Assembly (NCBI GenBank): GCA_022376925.1
Contig: JAIOJX010000004.1
Span: 123,653,123-123,717,122, forward strand
Length of the DNA stretch: 64,000 nt
Direction: 5' to 3'
From: Tragulus kanchil
Lineage: Eukaryota > Chordata > Mammalia > Artiodactyla > Tragulidae
Shown here in pieces: positions 11,559 through 23,593 of the stretch. Within the stretch, counting starts at the first letter, position 1. Every line of letters starts with the position of its first letter. The translations under genes and the position numbers were made by a program. The notes beneath the pieces were generated by a model. It did not search any database, had not been told where the DNA came from, and worked only from the letters and a program-made list of their open reading frames with translations.

Positions 11559-11693
11559 CAAGTTAAGAATCACCATCACCATTTTGCAGACAAAGCTCAG
11601 AATGTTTCCTTAACTTGCTGAGAGGCATTAAGGTAGTAAATGACAGAGCTGGATTAAACTTGCTTCAGACAAGTCAGACTTGTATGATCCCAA
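11559..11693 (-). mobile_element. MIR SINE, second copy in duplication 3
   Basis: Same as 10466-10600, shifted by 1093 bp. Confidence 0.75.
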
Positions 11694-11929
11694 AGCCTAC
11701 TGTGTGCCCTTTCCAAAATGCCAACCTACCTTCAGTCTTCTGTAGCGGTTGGTGCCCCAGAGGACATCCACCAGCCCTGACTCCCAGGCAAATCTCTGTG
11801 CATTCCCAGGAAAAAGAACTGCTGGTCAAGTGGCACTTGTCTTAATTCACAACCCACCTATGCACGAATGACGGAGATAAACCACATGCTATAAACAACA
11901 GGGTGAAAGTCAATGTTTATGAATAGGAC

Positions 11930-12065
11930 TGTAGTGTAGCAGAAAGAACCCTTGAAAGAAAGCTAGAACTGGGCTATAAATCTGCCCCTGTCCAGGTGGA
12001 GGTCAGTGCTGGGGAAGTCTTGTCCCTCCCATTTCCTCATCTATAAATAAAGTGAGGATGTTGGA
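11930..12065 (+). mobile_element. MIR SINE fragment
   Basis: 'tgtagtgtagcagaaagaac' near the start and 'catttcctcatctataaat' near the end match the two ends of a sense MIR. The middle is heavily diverged. Confidence 0.6.
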
Positions 12066-12699
12066 TTCAGCTTTCGGCAGGGGTCTACTAGCATTCTCCC
12101 TTGTGCAGGGCTGCCTCAGGCATTACGGAGACTCAGCATAATTGACATTAGGCACTGAATGTCCATAAATCTTTCCAGTCCTTTGACGAACCCTATTTCC
12201 AAATGCCCCTGTGGTCCACTTAGCAGAATGGTTGAGAATCACTGATAGAGGATCTCAAATTCCAGGAGGACCCATGGGTCTGTCGGGACAAGCCACACCA
12301 TCGGTATCTTTAATATAGCTCTTGGAATGCTCTTAAAGAAAAAAGTTTTTAAATTGAGTTTATATAATGTTCACGCAAGAGAAGTTTGCACAGACCCCTG
12401 CAGAGAGTCACCACCCCTCAGCAAGGACTAGATTCAGGATGGCCACATCCCAATAGCCATCCAAGGGATGAGCCCATATGGCACGCCCATAAACCTGTAA
12501 TAAGCAATAAGAAAGGCTTCCAGTGGAAAACCAGCCCACAGCCTGGTGCACCCTGCCTGCTCTTGGTTACAGCTGACCCCAGGAGCTCCAGATACACCGC
12601 CTGGATACACCTCAGTTCCTAACCTCCTAACATACAACATCTACCCACACAAACAATTTACTGTATTTTAAATTCTGGCTCTAGAGTCACTTTGTCCAT
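12066..12699. other. Unassigned sequence
   Basis: Unique-looking DNA with no recognised repeat. The open frames at 12386-12622 (plus) and 12434-12640 (minus) overlap on opposite strands and carry no domain I know. They recur at +1100 only because of duplication 4. Confidence 0.5.
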
Positions 12700-12960
12700 A
12701 ATGCCTCACTCAAACGCTTTAGCCCAAAACAGATCTCCCTTCTCTCTAAATAAATATAGCATTTACATTCTGTACTGTAATTTCATTAAACTGTATACTT
12801 GTCAGTACATAGGTACACCATGTACATTACCAGTGTTGCCTTCCTAGCTTAACTGGTAGGTCCCCAAGTCAAGGGTTATGTCTCATGCTACTTTTGTATT
12901 CTCCACTGTTCTAACATTCCTGGGATCATGGCATGGCTCAGTAAACATGTGTTTTGTCTT
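12700..12960 (+). mobile_element. L2 LINE 3' end, diverged
   Basis: 'aggtccccaagtcaagggtta', 'ttttgtattctccactgttc', 'ggcatggctcagtaaacatgtg' follow the L2 3' end (gagggcagggac, tttgtatccccagtgcc, ggtgctcaataaat). Repeated at 13800-14060. Confidence 0.55.
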
Positions 12961-13183
12961 TGATTTTTCAGTGATTCCAAAAACACCAGTAACTTGGCCA
13001 ATCTGCATCCTGCAAGCTAATAAAATATCTTACTTTTTCAGCACCTTTTCTGACGTAGTTTTCAAAGTACTATTCAGATGACATAATTAACTGTCACATA
13101 CCTTATGTGTACTGAAAGAATAAATAAAAACACCAAAGTGTACAGGACAAAGGAAAAGTGAATTAAAGTGCTAGGATGAGGAC

Positions 13184-13400
13184 TTCCAGATGTACAAGCT
13201 TGATTTAGAAAACACAGAGAAACCAGAGATCAAATTGCCAACATCCATTGGATCATAAGGAAAGCAAAGGAATTCCAGAAAAACCATCTACTTGTGCATC
13301 ATTGACTATGCTAAAGCCTTTGGACTTTAAAAATGTGGGAAATTCCTGAAGAGATGAAAATAGATTCCCCGTCTCCTGAGAAATCTGTATGGGCAAAAAA
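13184..13400 (+). mobile_element. BovB LINE fragment, cut by duplication 4
   Basis: Start of the BovB reverse-transcriptase region ('cagatgtacaagcttgattt', then the 'FIDYAKAF'-like stretch near 13300). It ends at the join at 13400 and its last 75 bp are corrupted. The real element continues from 14284. Confidence 0.85.
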
Positions 13401-13799
13401 TCGGTATCTTTAATATAGCTCTTGGAATGCTCTTAAAGAAAAAAGTTTTTAAATTGAGTTTATATAATGTTCACGCAAGAGAAGTTTGCACAGACCCCTG
13501 CAGAGAGTCACCACCCCTCAGCAAGGACTAGATTCAGGATGGCCACATCCCAATAGCCATCCAAGGGATGAGCCCATATGGCACGCCCATAAACCTGTAA
13601 TAAGCAATAAGAAAGGCTTCCAGTGGAAAACCAGCCCACAGCCTGGTGCACCCTGCCTGCTCTTGGTTACAGCTGACCCCAGGAGCTCCAGATACACCGC
13701 CTGGATACACCTCAGTTCCTAACCTCCTAACATACAACATCTACCCACACAAACAATTTACTGTATTTTAAATTCTGGCTCTAGAGTCACTTTGTCCAT

Positions 13800-14060
13800 A
13801 ATGCCTCACTCAAACGCTTTAGCCCAAAACAGATCTCCCTTCTCTCTAAATAAATATAGCATTTACATTCTGTACTGTAATTTCATTAAACTGTATACTT
13901 GTCAGTACATAGGTACACCATGTACATTACCAGTGTTGCCTTCCTAGCTTAACTGGTAGGTCCCCAAGTCAAGGGTTATGTCTCATGCTACTTTTGTATT
14001 CTCCACTGTTCTAACATTCCTGGGATCATGGCATGGCTCAGTAAACATGTGTTTTGTCTT
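13800..14060 (+). mobile_element. L2 LINE 3' end, second copy in duplication 4
   Basis: Same as 12700-12960, shifted by 1100 bp. Confidence 0.55.
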
Positions 14061-14283
14061 TGATTTTTCAGTGATTCCAAAAACACCAGTAACTTGGCCA
14101 ATCTGCATCCTGCAAGCTAATAAAATATCTTACTTTTTCAGCACCTTTTCTGACGTAGTTTTCAAAGTACTATTCAGATGACATAATTAACTGTCACATA
14201 CCTTATGTGTACTGAAAGAATAAATAAAAACACCAAAGTGTACAGGACAAAGGAAAAGTGAATTAAAGTGCTAGGATGAGGAC

Positions 14284-15480
14284 TTCCAGATGTACAAGCT
14301 TGATTTAGAAAACACAGAGAAACCAGAGATCAAATTGCCAACATCCATTGGATCATAAGGAAAGCAAAGGAATTCCAGAAAAACCATCTACTTGTGCATC
14401 ATTGACTATGCTAAAGCCTTTGGACTGTGTAGATCACAAAAAACTGTGGAAAATTCCTGAAGAGATGAAAATATCAGACTACCTTACCTGTCTCCTGAGA
14501 AATCTGTATGCAGGTCAAGAAGCAACAGTTACAACGAGACACGAAACGATGGACTGGTTCAAAGTGGTAAAAGAATACGTCAAGACTGTACTCTTTGCCT
14601 TCTAATCTAACTTCTATGCCGAGTACGTCATGAAAATACCAGGCTGGATGAGCCTCAAGCTGGAATCAAGATTGCTGGGAGAAATATCAACAACTTCAGA
14701 TATGCAGATGATATCACTCTAATGATAGAAAGTGAAGAGGAAGAAAAGAGTCCCTTGATGAAGATGAAAGAGGAGAGTGAAAAAGCTGGCTTAAAACTCA
14801 ATAGTCAAAAAATGAAGATCAAGGCATCCAGTCCCATCATTTTATGGCAGATAGATACGGAAACAGTAGAAACAGTGACGGATTTTCTGTTCTTAGGCTC
14901 CAAAATCACAGTGGATGATGACTGCACTCATGAAATTAACAGACACTCGCTCCTTGGAAGGAAAGCTGTGTCAAACCCAGACAGCATGTTCAAAAGCAGA
15001 GAAATCACTTTGCCAACAAAGGTCCATACAGTCAAAGCTATGTTTTTTTACAGTCATCATGTGTGAATATGACAGTCGGACCATAAAGAAGGCTGACCAT
15101 CAAAGAAGTGATCCTTTCAAATTGTGGTGCTGGAGAAGACTCTTGGGCGTCCCCCCTGGAATGCAAGGAGATCCAACCAGCCAGTCCCAAAGGAAATCAA
15201 CCCTGAGTATTCTTTGGAAGTACTGATACTGAGGCTTAAGCTACTTTGGCCGTCTGATGTAAAGAGCTGACTCACTGGAAAACACTCTCTGTTGAGAAGG
15301 AAGGACTAAGGACAGGAGAAGGGAGTGACAGAGGATGAGATTGTTAGATGGCATCACTAGCTCAATGGACATAAGTCTGAGCAAACTACAGGAGATAGTG
15401 AAGGACAGAGAAGTCTGGTCTGCAGACTCATGGGGTCACAAAGAACTGGACACGATTTAGTGACTGAACAAGCACAACAA
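14284..15480 (+). mobile_element. BovB (RTE) LINE, 3' half with broken reverse transcriptase
   Basis: This is the 3' half of a BovB retrotransposon, whose single ORF encodes an endonuclease and reverse transcriptase. Only the RT palm and C-terminal part remain. Visible blocks: 'LLRNLYAGQEATV' near 14490-14530, the catalytic motif YADD at 14701-14712 with both aspartates intact, 'AGLKLNSQK' near 14785, 'LPTKVHTVKA' near 15012, and a tryptophan-rich 'LWCWRRLLGV' block near 15122. The pieces lie in different frames (14348-14605, 14722-15066, 14915-15226), so several frameshifts and stops kill the ORF. It is 5'-truncated, the usual fate of LINE copies, and ends in a CA/A-rich tail near 15465. It is not a host gene. 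Confidence 0.93.
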
Positions 15481-16217
15481 TATCATTAGTAACATATTTA
15501 TTGAACGTTTATTCTATGACAAAATATTGTTTTGCCCATGTCCATATTGGAAATAAGATGCTGCACTGATTTGCTGATACAAAAGAAATATTTCCTTTTC
15601 CCTTTGCTGCTCTTTATTTAGTCTTTCGACTTGGAAGGTATAAAATTGGTCTTTTATTCTGTCATTATCATCTTGATTAGGGATTTTGACATCTTCTACC
15701 CCTATGGGAAGAAACCATTGTAGAGACTTTGTCGTCAGGAATCTTTTCACAATTTCTCATTCACCTATGCTTTTTCAGGCTCATCTTTACTTTGCTTTAT
15801 CAAATGGAGGTTTGTCCTGGGTAATAATAGCATAGCTCAAAGATGTCTAAAGAAGCAGCTGATATGGTGACGCTGGTTCTTATGTCACCATCCTGACCAA
15901 GGACACAACTGATATCCTGACTGATAGCAATCATAACTGGCAGCATGACTGAGGACTCGTTAGTCAGCCTCAAACTTGAGATGAGGTATTTTCTGCAGCA
16001 TGGTAGCATCTCCTAGTTTAACGAGCATGGGGAGGGAACTTTGTAAGACTCTGTTTTGTGATGGTCTCACTCTACTTTTCTGATATGGCCACGTAAAGAT
16101 TAAAAAATGACGGATGTGACATGATGCTCACTGTGAAATTTTCATTTTTAAGCACAAAAAAATGAATTTTTCTTTGTACCAATGATTTTATCATATGGCT
16201 ATTATACTAAAGGAACA
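15481..16217. other. Unassigned AT-rich sequence
   Basis: No recognisable gene or repeat. Minus-strand open frames at 15514-15750 and 15800-16009 have no known domain. Confidence 0.5.
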
Positions 16218-16420
16218 TTGTTGGCCACTCAGTCATGTCTGACTCTATGCAACCCCATGGACTGTGGCCTGTCAAGCTCCTCTGTCTATGAGATTTCCCA
16301 GGCAAAAATACTGGAGTGGCTGCCATGCCCTTCTCCAGGGGATCTTCCCAAGCCAGGGATCGAACCCAGTCCCCTGCATTGCAGGTGAGTTCTTTATTTT
16401 CAGAGCCACCAGAGAAGCAG
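16218..16420 (-). mobile_element. Bov-tA SINE
   Basis: On the plus strand it reads 'ggccactcagtcatgtctga', 'atggactgtggcctgtcaag', 'ggggatcttcccaagccagg', 'gatcgaaccc', ending 'ccaccagagaagc', i.e. a minus-strand Bov-tA with the tRNA-like head at the right. Confidence 0.9.
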
Positions 16421-18049
16421 AGGGATGCTTCTTGTATGGTTTTTAATTATATACTACTTTAAAATGTTCTATTTTGTAAACAACTGTGGATGCAATTAAG
16501 GAGTTATAGCAAATGTCTAGCATAGCAGGCTGTCCACCATGGATCAGTACATCAAAGCACTTGTTCAGTTTGCAAGCTCTTTTGGTTCTAGTGCTGACTG
16601 AGGGATTTACAAGGGTACTTTCTACCACTGGTATCAAATCTCCATGAAGTGAGCATTTTCCTTAGGGGACAGTTTCCACTGAGAAGCCCAGCCAGCTGGG
16701 GATAGACTTGTTTATGTTTAAACAAATTCACAATCTAAGAAGTATATTTCATTGGGGTTATAATGATATTTTTCTAAAGAAAGCTGACTGAAGTCTAGTC
16801 AATAACAAGACACATAAGCCCTATTCAGAGCAGTAAACATCTAGAAATTTTAAGGACTCTGTAGAAATTTTCTACTGGTTTTGGAATAGAGTATTTGAAG
16901 GTAAGTTGAGAAGCTAATTAAAAACACACAGTCCAACAATTTCTGACAAAATCACTGCCTCCCTATGAATCATTATTAAGTGAAATGTGGGCCTGATCTA
17001 AAGGCTTCCTTCACCTGTATTAAAAGGTAGTGAGAAACATTCAAGAAAGAAGTTAAAGATTAAACGACTCTCTCTGTTGTCCTTCTTTTAAGAGTCTGGT
17101 GCTCATCATTGAATCTTCTTTAGCTCAAAGCAAAAATAACAAAAGAAAAGAAACTACTTCAGGAAGACCTTCTAGATCTGACCGTGATGAGCTGGTATCA
17201 TTTAGAATGGGAGCTAGAAGCATGGTCCTGATTACATTTTTATCTGTTTCACATAATTGATTTTTAAAAATCAATGGTAAGGGAAGAGAATCAGCAAACA
17301 CTATTTTTTGATGCTTATATCCAAAATTATTGACCACTGTTAAATAAATGATATAAATTATAGTTCAACTGTCCAAGGCAGCCCAATTAAGTCAATTTAA
17401 TACTCTTTCCCCAACTGCTGTGTCTATAGTATTTAGCAAATTTAAGCAATACAAAAATGAATCAAATTTATTTTCTTCTCTTGAGAAACCAACAGCCTAG
17501 CAAGGAAGACAGATATGTACAAAGTAGACCATGAAACTGAAAATCAATGAAATGGATGTTCCCACAGACATTCAAGCAAGGCTCTCAAAGAGCTGAGAGA
17601 AGAGGGAAATTAAATAATTTAATGGATACAAATATAGCCCTGCAAAAAATCCTAGGAAATCATCTTGATAATTACTCTCTTTTTGTTGTTTATTTGGTAT
17701 TAACTTGTGAGAAATATGAAGCCCATATGAAATACGAGTTAAGTAGTTTGTAAAAATTGCAAAGTCTGTTAGAGACAGAGGTTAGAGGGGACCCAGGTTT
17801 CCTGACACTTAGTTAACTTTATTTCACATTAAGCCATCCTAATCGGCAGGTTTCTTATATCAAAGCAGAACTTCGGTTTAGAAGCAGCAGACCTATTTAT
17901 CAGAAGATCTGCTATAGGAGGGGGGGAAATGGATAGAGGTAGGGAATAGTGAAACAGACCAAGAATATTTTTATTAAGTATAGTTAATTTATAATACTGA
18001 ATTAATCTCAAGTATACAACAAAGTGGCTCAGATATATAAATATATAGG
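16421..18049. other. Unassigned AT-rich sequence
   Basis: Repeat-poor stretch without coding evidence. The open frames at 16443-16637, 17125-17337, 17547-17753 and 17829-18011 show no motif. The part from 17370 belongs to duplication 5. Confidence 0.5.
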
Positions 18050-18329
18050 CTTTTTTTTTTTTTAACTTGACCTTTTATTGGTCATTTATCTATTCATTTT
18101 CATTCATCTTTCTCTTTGGCCTGTGTGAGCCTCCCATTGCAATGGTCTCTCTCGTTGCAGAACATCGACTCTGGGCACATGTGCTCCAGAGTACTGGCTT
18201 ATAATTGGACACACCGGTCCAGTCAGTCCAGCTGCTCCCTGGCACGTGGGATCTTCCCGGGCCAGGAATTGAACCAGTGCCCCTTGCACTGCAAGGGGGA
18301 CTCTACCCATTGGACCACCAGGGAAGCCC
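18050..18329 (-). mobile_element. CHR-like SINE, short 3' form
   Basis: Minus-strand element starting GGGCTTCCCTGGTGG at 18329. The poly-A side is the T tract near 18050-18062, and no 'gaaagaccaatagaag' extension is present. CpGs are largely decayed in the middle part. Confidence 0.8.
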
Positions 18330-19143
18330 AGCATATATATTTTTTCAAATTCTTTTTCCATGTAGGTTATTACGATGAAATAGATATTTGAACTTTAAAA
18401 ATATACTTTATCATTGATTATTTCCTGCCTTTAAATGAGAACAGAATAAAGCAAAGAAGAAAATGTCCAAGGCAGCCCAATTAAGTCAATTTAATACTCT
18501 TTCCCCAACTGCTGTGTCTATACTATTTAGCAAATTTAACCAATACAAAACTGAATCAAATTTATTTTCTTCTCTTGAGAAACCAACAGCCTAGCAAGGA
18601 AGACAGATATGTACAAAGTAGACCATGAAACTGAAAATCAATGAAATGGATGTTCCCACAGACATTCAAGCAAGGCTCTCAAAGAGCTGAGAGAAGAGGG
18701 AAATTAAATAATTTAATGGATACAAATATAGCCCTGCAAAAAATCCTAGGAAATCATCTTGATAATTACTCTCTTTTTGTTGTTTATTTGGTATTAACTT
18801 GTGAGAAATATGAAGCCCATATGAAATACGAGTTAAGTAGTTTGTAAAAATTGCAAAGTCTGTTAGAGACAGAGGTTAGAGGGGACCCAGGTTTCCTGAC
18901 ACTTAGTTAACTTTATTTCACATTAAGCCATCCTAATCGGCAGGTTTCTTATATCAAAGCAGAACTTCGGTTTAGAAGCAGCAGACCTATTTATCAGAAG
19001 ATCTGCTATAGGAGGGGGGGAAATGGATAGAGGTAGGGAATAGTGAAACAGACCAAGAATATTTTTATTAAGTATAGTTAATTTATAATACTGAATTAAT
19101 CTCAAGTATACAACAAAGTGGCTCAGATATATAAATATATAGG

Positions 19144-19423
19144 CTTTTTTTTTTTTAACTTGACCTTTTATTGGTCATTTATCTATTCATTTTCATTCAT
19201 CTTTCTCTTTGGCCTGTGTGAGCCTCCCATTGCAATGGTCTCTCTCGTTGCAGAACATCGACTCTGGGCACATGTGCTCCAGAGTACTGGCTTATAATTG
19301 GACACACCGGTCCAGTCAGTCCAGCTGCTCCCTGGCACGTGGGATCTTCCCGGGCCAGGAATTGAACCAGTGCCCCTTGCACTGCAAGGGGGACTCTACC
19401 CATTGGACCACCAGGGAAGCCCA
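19144..19423 (-). mobile_element. CHR-like SINE, second copy in duplication 5
   Basis: Same as 18050-18329, shifted by 1094 bp. Its right-hand tip (19381-19423) is copied a third time at 20479-20519 by duplication 6. Confidence 0.8.
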
Positions 19424-19560
19424 GCATATATATTTTTTCAAATTCTTTTTCCATATAGGTTATTACGATGAAATAGATTTTTGAACTTTAAAAAAATATA
19501 CTTTATCATTGATTATTTCCTGCCTTTAAATGAGAACAGAATAAAGCAAAGAAGAAAATG

Positions 19561-20154
19561 TAACATGGACGGAAAACTTACTGCAAGAGAAATAAACAAG
19601 GATTCTTACTGCAAACACACACACACACACAAGAGCGAGACAGCATGGACAATTTCACCTAAGAGCACAAGAATCTCATTGGCCCCTGTCCTAACGAAGT
19701 CTGTGCATACAGCAGGGCACTCTGATAGGCCCAGATGTCAGTCTTTATCACAGGTTCATTTTCATGCTTTGCCAAAAAGAAATGGTCATTTCTTCACATC
19801 CAGACTTGCTGAAATAAACAACACTGTCATCATCATCGAGCAGAAACATTTCCTGCAGGAAGACAGAAGAGTCTCAGCTGTGGCAGATTCTCAGCTGGTG
19901 GCAGGGGAAACTCATAATTTAGTCCGGAAGCCTCAGCGGGATACACAAAAGAGAAATCAATAAAAACAGATAGGTGTCTAGTGCCCAGTACAACGTAAAT
20001 GCAACAGACATCACGTGGAAATGTCTCTGTCCCAGGAGGCAGGCAACAGAATTCTCAGAGAGGAGAAAAGTGATTGTGAGACAAATTACTCTACAGGTGG
20101 TAACGCTCAGACTCAAGCTGAGCTCTAATGGGTCCCAGGGCAGTTGCCTTTGCA
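19561..20154. other. Unique sequence with a CA microsatellite
   Basis: A (CA)n run lies at about 19614-19632. The plus-strand frame at 19481-19963 (160 codons) crosses the end of duplication 5 and is shortened in the second copy (20770-21054) by single-base indels. It has no known domain, so I do not call a gene. Confidence 0.5.
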
Positions 20155-20478
20155 CCATGCCCTCTCCCCTGTGGGCAAGAGCTTTGTTTCCTCCCCCCAA
20201 GATGAGGACTCGGTAAGCAAGGAGCATCAGAGAATTCTCTGAGCACTGATGACTAGATAGATCTGCTCCAGACTTCCCTGGGATCGGCATGCATTTATCT
20301 CCAGAGGAAGACAGGTTGCTGACTCAGTTCACGTCCCACATACGGCTTAAATCCCAGTTGCCTGAGGAAGAGTCTGTCTGGTGTACTTTCACCTCATTTA
20401 GGGCCAAATGTCATACTGTCTAGGACTTGGATGGAACAGGCCCTCAATAAATGCAGAGTCCAGTAGATGAATAGTCTT

Positions 20479-20519
20479 ACTGCAAGGGGACTCTACCCAT
20501 TGGACCACCAGGGAAGCCC
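20479..20519 (-). mobile_element. CHR-like SINE tip created by duplication 6
   Basis: The first 41 bases of the SINE's 5' end, standing alone without its body. It exists only because copy B of duplication 6 starts inside the SINE. Confidence 0.85.
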
Positions 20520-20704
20520 AGCATATATATTTTCAAATTCTTTTCCATATAGGTTATTACGATGAAATAGATTTTTGAACTTTAAAAATATACTTTATCA
20601 TTGATTATTTCCTGCCTTTAAATGAGAACAGAATAAAGCAAAGAAGAAAATGTAACATGGCGGAAACCTTACTGCAAGAGAAATAAACAAGGATTCTTAC
20701 TGCA

Positions 20705-20726
20705 AACACACACACACACACAAGAG
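20705..20726 (+). repeat. (CA)n microsatellite, second copy
   Basis: Copy of the run at 19614-19632 from duplication 6. Confidence 0.8.
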
Positions 20727-21244
20727 CGAGACAGCATGGACAATTTCACCTAAGAGCACAAGAATCTCATTGGCCCCTGTCCTAACGAAGTCTGTGCATA
20801 CAGCAGGGCACTCTGATAGGCCCAGATGTCAGTCTTTATCACAGGTTCATTTTCATGCTTTGCCAAAAAGAAATGGTCATTTCTTCACATCCAGACTTGC
20901 TGAAATAAACAACACTGTCATCATCATCGAGCAGAAACATTTCCTGCAGGAAGACAGAAGAGTCTCAGCTGTGGCAGATTCTCAGCTGGTGGCAGGGGAA
21001 ACTCATAATTTAGTCCGGAAGCCTCAGCGGGATACACAAAAGAGAAATCAATAAAAACAGATAGGTGTCTAGTGCCCAGTACAACGTAAATGCAACAGAC
21101 ATCACGTGGAAATGTCTCTGTCCCAGGAGGCAGGCAACAGAATTCTCAGAGAGGAGAAAAGTGATTGTGAGACAAATTACTCTACAGGTGGTAACGCTCA
21201 GACTCAAGCTGAGCTCTAATGGGTCCCAGGGCAGTTGCCTTTGC

Positions 21245-23499
21245 ACCATGCCCTCTCCCCTGTGGGCAAGAGCTTTGTTTCCTCCCCCCAAGATGAGGAC
21301 TCGGTAAGCAAGGAGCATCAGAGAATTCTCTGAGCACTGATGACTAGATAGATCTGCTCCAGACTTCCCTGCGGCATCGGCATGCATTTATCTCCAGAGG
21401 AAGACAGGTTGCTGACTCAGTTCACGTCCTACACATACGGCTTAAATCCCAGTTGCCTGAGGAAGAGTCTGTCTGGTGTACTTTCACCTCATTTAGGGCC
21501 AAATGTCATACTGTCTAGGACTTGGATGGAACAGGCCCTCAATAAATGCAGATTGTGTCTACTGAGTCACCACCGCGGAAGCAGACACAATGAGGTCCAG
21601 GAAGAGAACCCCTCACGCAATGGTCTCTACCTGTCTGCAACATGCAGCTGCAATTTGCTTGTCTTCAGAATGTTCTACATCTACCATTCAGGGCTTGGTA
21701 CTCCTTGACAGTAAGAAATGAGATAGCTGTCCTCACTGCATGTGGAATTCTATTTACCCGCACACCTGTTAGACTTTCCACAGACTTACTGGGAGTTCAG
21801 GCATGAAAAATTGTCTTGAACCCATTATCATATCATAATGTTTTGACTGTGGATGATAAATAATCTGAAAAGAATGAGCTGCTTACAGATTCAAAGTTAG
21901 TTAACAGTATAATGAAATGGCTAAAATAGCTCATGAATATTAAGCTGACTTAATAGATGGAGAAAGTCTAGGACTTGGGATTTCACATCTATGTTTTGGA
22001 TGATGGACATTAGGATGGATGACGAGAATGTGGACAGAAGCGCATATTGGATAGAGCGGAAAAGGTTGGCACCCCACAGGGTGAGGAACAACTCCGAAAA
22101 CAGGCAAAAAAGAACTCAGGATGAAGGAGCATGCTGTTTGTTCTTCAATACAGCACTTTAAGAGAAGGGAGATTAGCTCCATTGTGTGTGGTTCCAGCAA
22201 TTTAGTATTAGGCCACTGAGAAGAAGAAAATGTTGATTCAGTACAGGGAGAAATTTCTAGACATGAATCTCTCCTAGAAGAGACTGTCTAGTGAGGAAGC
22301 AAGATTTCTATCTGGTTATTTCCAAGAAGAACTAAGCTGGCTCACTAACAGGCATGGCTCTGAAGAATCAGTACTGGACCATGCCCTCTCCCTGTGGGCA
22401 AGAGCTTTGTTTCCTCCCCCCAAGATGAGGACTCGGTAAGCAAGGAGCATCAGAGAATTCTCTGAGCACTGATGACTAGATAGATCTGCTCCAGACTTCC
22501 CTGCGGCATCGGCATGCATTTATCTCCAGAGGAAGACAGGTTGCTGACTCAGTTCACGTCCTACACATACGGCTTAAATCCCAGTTGCCTGAGGAAGAGT
22601 CTGTCTGGTGTACTTTCACCTCATTTAGGGCCAAATGTCATACTGTCTAGGACTTGGATGGAACAGGCCCTCAATAAATGCAGATTGTGTCTACTGAGTC
22701 ACCACCGCGGAAGCAGACACAATGAGGTCCAGGAAGAGAACCCCTCACGCAATGGTCTCTACCTGTCTGCAACATGCAGCTGCAATTTGCTTGTCTTCAG
22801 AATGTTCTACATCTACCATTCAGGGCTTGGTACTCCTTGACAGTAAGAAATGAGATAGCTGTCCTCACTGCATGTGGAATTCTATTTACCCGCACACCTG
22901 TTAGACTTTCCACAGACTTACTGGGAGTTCAGGCATGAAAAATTGTCTTGAACCCATTATCATATCATAATGTTTTGACTGTGGATGATAAATAATCTGA
23001 AAAGAATGAGCTGCTTACAGATTCAAAGTTAGTTAACAGTATAATGAAATGGCTAAAATAGCTCATGAATATTAAGCTGACTTAATAGATGGAGAAAGTC
23101 TAGGACTTGGGATTTCACATCTATGTTTTGGATGATGGACATTAGGATGGATGACGAGAATGTGGACAGAAGCGCATATTGGATAGAGCGGAAAAGGTTG
23201 GCACCCCACAGGGTGAGGAACAACTCCGAAAACAGGCAAAAAAGAACTCAGGATGAAGGAGCATGCTGTTTGTTCTTCAATACAGCACTTTAAGAGAAGG
23301 GAGATTAGCTCCATTGTGTGTGGTTCCAGCAATTTAGTATTAGGCCACTGAGAAGAAGAAAATGTTGATTCAGTACAGGGAGAAATTTCTAGACATGAAT
23401 CTCTCCTAGAAGAGACTGTCTAGTGAGGAAGCAAGATTTCTATCTGGTTATTTCCAAGAAGAACTAAGCTGGCTCACTAACAGGCATGGCTCTGAAGAA
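21245..23499. repeat. Near-identical tandem duplication 7 (unit about 1132 bp)
   Basis: Copy A 21245-22377, copy B 22378-23499. B lacks one C in the first C run ('ctcccctgtg' to 'ctccctgtg' near 22388). The segment 21245-21552 is itself copy B of duplication 6, so about 300 bp are present three times (20152-20454, 21245-21552, 22378-22684). At the join A ends with 'tgaagaatcagtactgg', against 'tgaagaacagcgtcaag' after B. Confidence 0.95.
21553..22377. other. Unassigned sequence
   Basis: No gene, RNA or repeat recognised. The minus-strand frame at 21940-22200 has no known domain and recurs at 23072-23332 only because of duplication 7. Confidence 0.5.
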
Positions 23500-23593
23500 C
23501 AGCGTCAAGCTGGTTTTGACACTGGTAGGGAGTTAGCCCTGAAGTAATACTAATCAACCATGTTATTGAGTATAGCCCTTAGATTACACTGTC

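Larger units (their letters stand above)
9649..11813. repeat. Near-identical tandem duplication 3 (unit about 1092 bp)
   Basis: Copy A 9649-10720, copy B 10741-11813. The 20 bases at 10721-10740 look like a corrupted version of 9626-9648, the true left flank of copy A, so B really begins about 20 bases earlier with many indels. Internal differences: one T in a T run (9713) and two extra bases (GC) near 11129. Error clustering at the join fits a poor-quality contig end. Confidence 0.95.
12301..14510. repeat. Near-identical tandem duplication 4 (unit 1100 bp) with a corrupted end
   Basis: Copy A 12301-13400, copy B 13401-14510. The first 1025 bp look identical. The last 75 bp of A (13326-13400) are an indel-riddled version of 14426-14510 in B: several short blocks are missing while the order is kept. 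The damaged part is BovB sequence, so the intact reading comes from B. This is the clearest sign that the copies are contig ends rather than real paralogues. Confidence 0.95.
17370..19561. repeat. Near-identical tandem duplication 5 (unit 1094 bp)
   Basis: Copy A 17370-18463, copy B 18464-19561. A few substitutions fall near the left end of B (for example 'tagtattt' to 'tactattt' and 'tttaagc' to 'tttaacc' around 18525-18540) and near the right end of A (18361-18390). The clustering at copy ends, with clean middles, is again what low-quality contig tips would give. Confidence 0.95.
19381..21552. repeat. Near-identical tandem duplication 6 (unit about 1098 bp)
   Basis: Copy A 19381-20478, copy B 20479-21552. 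B loses single bases in G, T and A runs within its first 190 bp (20484-20670). A shows indels in its last 200 bp ('gggatcgg' at 20280 versus 'gcggcatcgg' in B; a three-base loss near 20338). After 20454 A departs from B completely for about 24 bases. The middles agree. Confidence 0.95.

Noticed and set aside
14348..15226. A host reverse-transcriptase gene
   Set aside because: The frames are pieces of a BovB LINE in different phases with stops between them.
19481..19963. A 160-codon plus-strand gene
   Set aside because: Crosses the end of duplication 5, contains a translated CA microsatellite, and is cut short in the second copy by single-base changes.
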